Of a stretch of 64,000 bases of DNA, positions 57,401 to 64,000 are shown piece by piece (the first letter of the stretch is position 1; each line of letters begins with the position of its first letter). The notes beneath the pieces were generated by a model. The model worked only from the letters and a program-made list of their open reading frames with translations, had not been told where the DNA came from and searched no databases. The translations under genes were made by a program, and so were the position numbers. Source of the stretch: Claviceps africana (Eukaryota; Ascomycota; Sordariomycetes; Hypocreales; Clavicipitaceae); assembly GCA_018360145.1 (NCBI GenBank), contig SRPY01000020.1, positions 1 to 64,000 on the forward strand, given 5' to 3'.

Positions 57401-57921
57401 TCCATGCCACGCTAGACGTCTACGGTGAGCTGGTGGACGTGTTTGTCTTCCACTCCGGACAAGAAGAGGACCCTGAAGACCGCCGATTGCAGTCTGAATA
57501 TCTCGCCAAGCTCATGGGATCCACGCCACGGCCAGCTTTTCTCCTCAGTTATCTGGTCACGAAGCCTCTCGAGGGCAACTACAACACCTATGTCAGTCAG
57601 AAGTCTGGCATGCACGACGTCGACCCGACCGACTGGGACCGATGGTGTGAATACATTCTGTTCAAGAGGCTCAAGCGTGTCGGCTACGCTCGTGTGAGCC
57701 GGAGCACCATTACCGATACCGAATTGCAGGTGGCCAAGTTTGTTATTCCCAAGTCTTCCGAGGAGGCCCAGCAGCTGGACTCCATGTCCGCCGAGGAGCG
57801 CAATCGCCGCGCGCAAGAGCACGAAGTTCCGGAGGGCTGGCGATTCCCGGCCATGTTCAAGGGCCAGGGCGTTCGAGATCACAGATACCACGTCTTTGAC
57901 GAGCCCAGATACTTTAACTAG
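54499..57921 (+). CDS. CWH43: Cwh43, GPI-anchor lipid remodelling protein
   Basis: Eight exons fit, all in frame: 54499-54586, 54709-54876, 54940-55272, 55340-55466, 55591-55632 (42 nt), 55695-55779, 55833-55878 (46 nt) and 55937-57921, giving 957 residues (yeast Cwh43 is 953). The N-terminal part is the Frag1/DRAM/Sfk1-like region with six predicted helices, e.g. AFISALIVGTSLHYHKI and AYTIYAFFEWALILFDV. Many more helices follow in exon 8 (LLGLLVGLILSSTAKFAW and on). The C-terminal 270 residues form the endonuclease/exonuclease/phosphatase-like domain: MELDVVGLLESDLQRIIMGN, HTWGAALLSKFPIVESKHH, FHSGQEEDPEDRRLQSEYL and KSGMHDVDPTDWDRWCEYIL. Cwh43 puts ceramide on GPI anchors in the ER, as known from yeast. 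It is linked functionally to the GPI-type protein gene at 25889, but not physically clustered with it. Confidence 0.94.
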
Positions 57922-58718
57922 GTGGCAGCCTCTTTTTGACATGCGTCTGGAAGGGGCTTATATAATAGAACATGTATTCAAAGGGCCTGAAAACACCGCG
58001 AAGGAACATGACATGCACATGTTACAAGGCACGTCGTGAATTGTGGAGCGACTGCGAGCCAAGGAGCGGCCTCGGCTCGGCACTCGCCGGGAATGGGGAA
58101 TGTGCGGGTCTGGAAAAGGCGGGTGCTGCCCCACAAATACTCACTGTGGTGCCGAGCGCGGAAGATGGGCGGAATTGCTTCCAGTCCAAGTCCGGGACAT
58201 TGCCGGTTTTACCGGCGGCTTTAGCCCAGCCTCTCCGACGCTTGCTCGCGTGCTGCCCGGTCGTTCAGCAACCCGACCCTAGCAACCCGACCCTAGCCGC
58301 CTCTGCCAAGCCGACGCCTCGGGTCCTCGATTCGACTGTGCCGTCTGGCAAACTGTGCTGCCCGGTTAAGCGCGTACATGTAGCGTCATCCTCCATCTGT
58401 GCCGCGAAAAGCCGAACGCGGCGTTCCCCATCGGCGACATGTCACTCGCCAGCAACACGGTAGTTGTTTTTCTTTCCCGCCGTTGGACTTGATCGACGCA
58501 CGGCTGACCATGGGCTTGTTTACAACAATCTCGTGGACTGTCCGGGTGGACGGGGCGTACATTCCATCCTTATACAGGCACCTGCAGATTTGCTTAAGAG
58601 AGTTTTGCGCGACTCCATCCTCAGCACTTGGTTGCTCGGTCACAGTCCGCTCACTCTTTCTTCGGGTTTTCGTCGCTTTTGTTTATCTACTCCCGTCTTT
58701 TGTCATTCTCCTGTTATC
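57922..58718. other. Intergenic: CWH43 3' flank and P450 promoter
   Basis: Includes a 14-bp direct repeat (CAACCCGACCCTAG, about 58270-58297). No gene recognised. Confidence 0.5.
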
Positions 58719-60442
58719 ATGGCGCTTCATCTAGAACAACTGGGCATGTACCTGGCATTGGTGGCTGCAGTTAGTGTGCTCTACGTAAGTTGCGTTTTTC
58801 TGTCTGGCCCGGCGTCTCTTGGACAAGAAGCAGAAAGTAGAAGAAAAAGATTGCGAGTCTGTCCGTGCTAACGTAGTCTGCCACGCATCTCCAGACGTCT
58901 GGGCTCATAGTGTACAGACTCTTCTTCCATCCTCTCGCCAAATATCCCGGCCCATTTCTGGCCAAGATCACGGATGGCTTCCAGCTCTACCACGCATACA
59001 AGGGCGATCGCCATCTGGAATTCTGGCGCATGCACCAGAAGTACGGCAAGGTTGTTCGCTTCGGCCCCAACTCCCTCTCCTTCAACTCGGGCCGAGCTCT
59101 CAAGGACATTTACGGGTTTCGCTCCAACGTCCGCAAGGCCGAGTTCTACGATGCCTTTGTCCATCCCGCGGCCAACACGCACAACACGCGCGACAAGGAT
59201 GTCCACGCTCGCAAGCGTCGTGTCTTGTCGCACGCCTTCTCCGAAAGCGCCATGAAGGAGATGCAACGCTACATCCTCGGAAACGTCCGTACCTTTTGCG
59301 AGCAGATCGGCCTGGACGACGGCGGCGGCGATGCCAAGGGATGGACGCGGCCGCGCAACATGAGCGACTGGTGCAACTACCTCGCCATGGACATCCTCGG
59401 CGATCTAAGCTTCGGCAAGGCCTTCCACATGCTGGAGAAGCCCGACAACCGCTTTGCCTTGGAGCTCGTCGAGGCCGCCACGACGCGACATCTCATCTGC
59501 GGCACCATGCCCATCGTCGACAAACTCAAGGTTGACAAGGTCCTGTTTCCCAAGCTGGCCGCCGGCCGGGCTCGGTACATGGCCTACAGCAAGGCCCAGC
59601 TGACGGAACGCACCAAGCTCGGCGAGGAGACGGATCGTCGCGACTTCTTCTACTACTTGCTCAGGGCGCGCGATCCCGAGACCGGCCACGGCTTCACCAC
59701 ACCCGAGCTCTGGGGCGAGTCCAACCTGCTCATCATTGCCGGGTCCGACACGACGTCGACGGCCATGGCCGCCACCCTCTTCTACCTCGTCCGCAACCCT
59801 CTTGCCCTGAAGCGCGTCACTCACGAAATCCGCCACAAGTTCGGCCATGTCGAAGAGGTTGTCCACGGGCCCCTCCTCGGCTCCTGCGTCTACCTGCGCG
59901 CCTGCGTCGACGAGGCCATGCGCCTCTCCCCCTCCGTCGGCGGCATCCTGCCCCGTGAGATCCTCGCCGGCGGCATGACCATTGATGGCGACCACACTCT
60001 CCCGCCGGGCACCGTCGTCGGCACCCCCCATTACACCATCCACCACAACGAGGACTACTACCCCGATCCGTACAGCTACGTCCCCGAGCGCTGGCTACGC
60101 GGCGAAGTCAACCCTCTCAGCGGCAGGACCATGACCGACGACGACGTCGCCCTGGCCCAGAGCGCCTTTTGTCCCTTTTCCGTTGGTCCCCGTGGCTGCA
60201 TCGGCAAGGGCCTCGCCTACGCTGAAATGACCACCACCCTCGCCCGCACACTCTACCTCTACGATCTGCGCAAGGCGCAAACCGGCGGCGTCGTTGATCC
60301 CGCCGAGGGACATGCCGGTCTGGAATGGGGCCGGCACCGCGAGTCCGAGTTCCAGCTCATTGATACGTTTACCAGTGCCAAAAAGGGCCCCTTAGTTGAG
60401 TTTAGGAGGGTGGATAAGGGGTCTAAAAGGACTTTAAGTTAG
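58719..60442 (+). CDS. Cytochrome P450 monooxygenase
   Basis: Two exons, 58719-58784 and 58895-60442, give 537 residues; the join reads VSVLYTSGLIVYRLFFHPL. The N-terminus contains a membrane anchor (LGMYLALVAAVSVLYTSGLI), so it is ER-bound. All core P450 elements are present: the proline hinge (KYPGPF), the I helix with AGSDTTSTA, the ExxR Glu/Arg in DEAMRLSP, PERW, and the heme loop FSVGPRGCIGKG with the axial Cys. It needs a P450 reductase partner. The substrate is not deducible, and there are no other biosynthetic genes nearby. The class is a fungal microsomal type; I could not assign a CYP family. Codon use shifts to A/T-ending codons in the last 25 or so codons, which run into an AT-rich low-complexity tract, so the true C-terminus may have been altered. 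Confidence 0.92.
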
Positions 60443-60489
60443 AGAGAAAGCGTTGCGGTTAAGATGATAGGGAGAATAATAAGGGTTCT

Positions 60490-60615
60490 TTCTCTCTTTT
60501 CTTTTCTTTTCTTTTCTATCCTTTTTATTTCTTATTCTTTCTCCCTTTAAATAAAGGGGAAAAAAAAGAGAGAGAGAGAGAAAGATAGAAAAAAAAAGAG
60601 AAGGGGGGGGGGTAA
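60490..60615. repeat. Low-complexity CTTTT and GAGAGA tracts
   Basis: A TTTTC pentamer run followed by GAGAGA and A runs and then a G9 run. The strands are strongly pyrimidine- then purine-biased. Confidence 0.8.
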
Positions 60616-61387
60616 TTTTATATAAGATTAAGTTAAAGAAAAGAGGTTGAGTACGAGGGATGCAGCTATTTCATGGAACACGATGACTTTTGCAACTACT
60701 TTTTATTGTTTTCTTCTTTTTTTCTTTCCTTGCTCTTACAAGCACCACCCTGTTTTAGGCCGAGTGTCTGGGTGCAATCCAAGACGAAATGGACGGTTTT
60801 CTTTTTGTAAAGGTGTAATTTTAAGCGCAGTGCACCATATAAAAATGGGAGGAGAATACGAATTTTTGAAAAATTAAAAGCGTGCTTGTAGCCATTGATT
60901 GTCCGGGTGTATTTTCGCGATGCTGAGCATCTCTCCTACAAGATGCCCCGTGTGCCCGATACAGTCATGCACATGTATGTTGCTCGGGGAGCATAGGTGG
61001 AGTCGGAGCTACGCTCACATGGCTGCCCGGACTATAGTAGGACCGACTATAGCGAGGGCTCGTCCGGTGCATAAAACGCACAACCATTTTCATTTGTACA
61101 CATTTTCTGAGTTGGATTGAATAGTCATACGATGGCCTAATAATGTGCGCCCCAGCGCGCAACAGTTATGAAGCCGAGAGGGAAAATATGCCTGCAACTT
61201 CCACTACAAGCTGAAGCCCACAAGTTCGAATCCCCTTTACCAACAATCAAACCTGCTCTGCCTGCTGCTTACGGTTAATGGGTTACATCTTATGCAGACC
61301 TCATATTACATAGGGGGTCTTGCATGCACTCCTTACCGTGGCTTGGTCACGCCCGTTTGTTAGTGTAACAATGTATTACTCAGTCGG

Positions 61388-61399
61388 CCAATATAAATA
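61388..61399 (+). promoter_or_regulatory. Possible CCAAT and TATA elements of NUP42
   Basis: CCAAT at 61388-61392 overlaps the start of TATAAATA at 61392-61399, about 160 bp before the NUP42 ATG. The position is reasonable for a fungal TATA element; the activity is inference. Confidence 0.35.
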
Positions 61400-61556
61400 G
61401 ACTCTCCATTCCCCCCAAAGCTAGCCGGCAAGACTCATAGACTTATCTCTCTTCACAACACGACTCCAAGCACACACGGAATCATTGGACCAGTCATCTA
61501 TCGAGCCCCTCGACACCCTCGAGACCCTTCATCGTCCGAATTCTTGACGCGTTACC

Positions 61557-63518
61557 ATGGCCGTGTGCAAATTCTACCAGCAGGGTATTTGCAGATTTGG
61601 CAGTATGTTGTAAAAAAAGGAAGGAAGGGGGCAAGAAAGAAAAATGATTCCATCAAAGCCGCGCATTCCTGTGCCCGAAGTAGCCTGAGCCTGTCGTGAG
61701 CGAGCTATAGTACAGGAAATATGCATTGGACAGAGAAGTTGACACAATCCAGATGCTTGCCGATTCGAGCACCGCGAAGTCGGTCTCAACCGATATGGGG
61801 ATATAGAGGATGCGCTGTGTATGTGGTGCTGGACAACTCCCGGGCGATGATAATTCATTCGTCGTTGAACTGACGTCCGCTTCGTGCAGCAAGGTACAGC
61901 ATCAATATAGAGACGATCCAAAAGGACCTGTCGACGGAGGCGCCTCAGTGGATTCTCTCCGCCTACGCACCTGGACGAAATGCTCCGGAGCAGCTTTTCG
62001 GAGGATTTCCCCGCGAACAGAGTTTTGAGGAGATGCGACTGCATTACCTCATGGCGAAGGCTTCAGGGACTGAGCAGCATGCTGTGAGTTTGGATCCCCA
62101 TTATAGGCGGCCAGGAATCTGGTGGGCGGAGGAAGAGGACAAGATCATCTGAAGAAAAAAGAAGAAGAGAAGAGGCAAAATCACAAAATAAATGCTGACC
62201 GGCAATTCCTATGCAGCTCAATCAAGCACAGGAGCTGTACCAGAACGCCCGACAGCAAATGCAAACCGCCTTGAGTAATATCCAGGACGCGGCCCGGTTT
62301 GTTGTCGAAGCCGAGAATAGGCATCCCAACAGACTGGACATATGCCGCGAGGGAACTCAGGGCGCCCCCTTCAGCTCAGGGCCTGGTACAGCGTCTCCCT
62401 TTGGAGGGTCTACCGCGCAACCGATGACGAGTGCCTTTGGACAACCATCTGCCTTGGGACAACGACCCAATCCTTTTGGAACGTCCAGTTTTGGCCAGCC
62501 GTCGGCACAACCACAGGCCTCGTCATTTGGACAAACATCACAGCCTGCAGGATCGGCCTTTGGACAGGGTCCTCAGACGGTATCGGCCTTTGGGCAGCCT
62601 TCGGTTCTTGGAGCCAGGCCAAACCCATTCGGGACGCCAGTGTTCGGACAGACGGCGCAGCCTGCTAGCCTCGTCGGCGGTAGTCCCTTTCAGCAAGAAG
62701 GCGGACAATTAGGAGGCGCGAGGCCCAACCCATTTGCTTCGGGCGGTGCTTCGGCTGCTGCGAACACCACGCCAGCGGCCAACCCTTTTGCAAGCGCGAA
62801 CCAAGCTGTTCCTCATGCCGCTGCAAATGCCTTTGGCTCCAATGCCTTTCAGCAGAATGGCAACACCCAACAGGTCAATCCCTTTGGTTCACAACAGACA
62901 CAGAACCAAAGCACAAGTCCCTTTGGCCAAGCGAGTAGCCAACCTCTGAAAGCCAACCCCTTTGCCACAGCAAACAATCCCGCGCCACAACAACCATCCA
63001 GCAATCCGTTCGCACAAAAGACGCCAGACGGGGCCAACGGTACATTTGGCTCGAACAACACACAGGCTCCCTTTGGCCAACCGCCCCCTCAACCGCAGGA
63101 TAATCCGTTTGCCGCCCGCGGTCAGGTGCAGCAACAAGCTCCCGCCCCCCCGGCAGCGGGAGGAGCCACAGCTCCCGTGGGGGGGACCGACCCGTATCCT
63201 CCAGGGAGCAGCAAAAGACATCCTGCCATTGACAGCTACGCTACGAAGAATGCAGATGGCACTCTTGCGTCCTTCAAAGGCAGGCCTGTCACATATAAAG
63301 GCGATTTGCCCGGCGTTCGTGCGTTTAACGGTTCTTGGACGCGAATATGGTTTCCAGCAGGGCCACCCGGCTATTACAAGGACACGGAGCTGCCACTCGG
63401 TGAATACGACGACCGAACCAAGGCTCAATGGGCTGCGTTTAATCAGACGGGGCAGTTTGCCGGGGGCGTTATGCCTGAGTTGCCGCCTCCGCGGGAGTGT
63501 ACACTATGGGATTTTTGA
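61557..63518 (+). CDS. NUP42: Nup42-type nucleoporin (CCCH zinc finger and FG repeats)
   Basis: Four exons fit: 61557-61602, 61753-61818, 61890-62083 and 62217-63518, giving 535 residues. Exons 1 and 2 together complete one CCCH zinc finger: MAVCKFYQQGIC then CRFGNACRFEH, spacing C-x7-C-x5-C-x3-H. This finger is invisible without the splice. The next part (PQWILSAYAPGRNAPEQLFG, EQSFEEMRLHY, then LYQNARQQMQTALSNIQDAA) matches the conserved fungal Nup42/Amo1 region. The middle has many FG, GLFG-like and NPFG motifs, such as FGQPSALGQRPNPFG and TSSFGQPSAQ. The C-terminus (VTYKGDLPGVRAFNGSWTRI; YYKDTELPLGEYDDRTKAQW; PRECTLWDF) is also typical. Nup42 sits at the cytoplasmic face of the pore and binds Gle1 in mRNA export in yeast. 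Confidence 0.9.
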
Positions 63519-63856
63519 AGCAAATTCAACATGTAAAAGTGAATTAGAAAAGCATGCACCAGTCAATGCCAGCGAAAAAAATAGTGAATAACGCCGCTTT
63601 CTGCGGACAACTTTTTGCTGTTCTCGTTTTCTCCTGGTGAACATAGAAGGTGACACATGGGCATGCATTACTGTTGGGAGATGGCATTATCACATGGAGT
63701 ACTGGGCGTCATCGTTTCCAAGTTCAAGAACCACTCCGTTGTATTGAGGAAACTGTCTGGGCTGACCCTAACCCCCCCAGCACGCTGCGCAACGGAAAGT
63801 GAATGCCCAGGTCGCCGCGGTTGTCGGTGCCATCCTGCACATACCCGTGCCCATGC
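63519..63856. other. Convergent intergenic region (NUP42 and RPS20)
   Basis: About 340 bp of 3' flank. No gene recognised. Confidence 0.55.
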
Positions 63857-64000
63857 TTAAGCAGCAATGGTGACCTCGACTTCGACACCGGCGTCAATGT
63901 TGACGATGATCTGCTTGACGACCTCGGTAGGGGCGTGGAGGCTACACCGGTCAGCGAGCCGCTCATACATAATTGCCCCCTCACCCAGCCCTGCCATTGC
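63857..64000 (-). CDS. RPS20: 40S ribosomal protein S20 (uS10), last exon (runs off right edge)
   Basis: The last exon is 63941-63857, ending TAA. It codes LHAPTEVVKQIIVNIDAGVE and then VEVTIAA, which is the conserved C-terminus of eukaryotic uS10 and fits no other common family as well. The exon begins in phase 2 after a GTGTAG acceptor with a GCTGAC branch site; the intron continues to the right edge, and the earlier exons lie outside the window. The protein is a small-subunit component near the beak of the 40S ribosome. Confidence 0.9.
   Translation of the reverse strand, partial: AMAGLGEGAIMYERLADRCSLHAPTEVVKQIIVNIDAGVEVEVTIAA

Larger units (their letters stand above)
60443..61556. other. 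AT-rich low-complexity flank of the P450, then NUP42 upstream region
   Basis: From 60443 to about 60640 the sequence is a purine-rich/pyrimidine-rich low-complexity tract, very different from the GC-rich P450 coding part. The rest has no recognised gene. A CCAAT word and TATAAATA lie at about 61388-61399. A GTTCGAATCCCC word near 61223 is not a tRNA. Confidence 0.55.

Noticed and set aside
58719..60442. Secondary-metabolite cluster around the P450
   Set aside because: Neighbours are Cwh43 and Nup42, both housekeeping; no backbone enzyme, transporter or cluster regulator is present.
61190..61245. Possible tRNA with a GTTCGAATCC box near 61223
   Set aside because: The flanking bases do not form a T stem or an acceptor stem, and there is no matching A box at the right distance.

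Overview
This window looks like a nuclear contig of a filamentous ascomycete, most likely Sordariomycetes/Hypocreales. The support is short GT..AG introns (roughly 50-190 nt) with ctgac/ctaac-type branch points, gene content typical of Pezizomycotina (DUF6594 membrane protein, DUF1524 secreted protein, Ubp2-type ubiquitin protease, Swi1, Nup42), introns in tRNA-Ala genes, and AGGTA/TACCT palindromes between genes. The lineage call is inference; no rRNA or marker search could be run.

Layout. 1-334: 5' part of a secreted DUF1524-type protein gene (-). 1767-3719: F-box/ankyrin protein (-). 6122-10280: Ubp2-like deubiquitinase (+). 10746-11905: mitochondrial enoyl-CoA hydratase family protein (-). 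12481-13392: mitochondrial J-protein (-). 13926-14436: small LEA-like mitochondrial protein (-). 15375-17592: cytosolic phenylalanyl-tRNA synthetase alpha (-, ten exons including a 20-nt microexon). 18111-18404: two tRNA-Ala(AGC) genes with different introns (-). 18725-20800: DUF6594 membrane protein (-). 22137-23993: mitochondrial GatB (+). 25889-26637: small GPI-type cell-surface protein with an 11-residue repeat (+). 27323-31564: Vps41 (-). 32377-38318: APC/C subunit Apc1 (+). 39442-40909: eIF3e (-). 41545-42097: mitochondrial ribosomal protein mL49/Img2 (+). 42646-46047: ARID protein Swi1 (-). 46048-52607: a 6.6-kb stretch with no recognisable gene. 52608-53881: Utp6 (-). 54499-57921: Cwh43 (+, eight exons). 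58719-60442: cytochrome P450 (+). 61557-63518: Nup42-type CCCH/FG nucleoporin (+). 63857 to the right edge: last exon of ribosomal protein S20/uS10 (-).

Function. Most genes are housekeeping: translation (FRS2, GatB, eIF3e, mL49, RPS20, tRNA-Ala, and UTP6 for ribosome biogenesis), membrane traffic and GPI-anchor remodelling (VPS41, CWH43), ubiquitin and cell cycle (UBP2-like, F-box, APC1), and chromatin and nuclear pore (SWI1, NUP42). The window is not a secondary-metabolite cluster: the single P450 has no biosynthetic neighbours. Divergent pairs with shared promoter regions are VPS41/APC1, eIF3e/mL49 and UTP6/CWH43.

I found no clear new multi-gene system. The most noteworthy signals are small: microexons, a length-multiple-of-three stop-free intron in VPS41, the paired tRNA-Ala genes with divergent introns, a four-copy 79-bp tandem repeat upstream of the GPI protein gene, long perfect inverted repeats, a G-quadruplex-like GGTGGGT array, a CCAGA/TCTGG pentamer recurring between genes, and an upstream ORF that ends one base before the Ubp2 start. 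All exon boundaries come from splice consensus, reading-frame continuity and family knowledge, not from transcripts.
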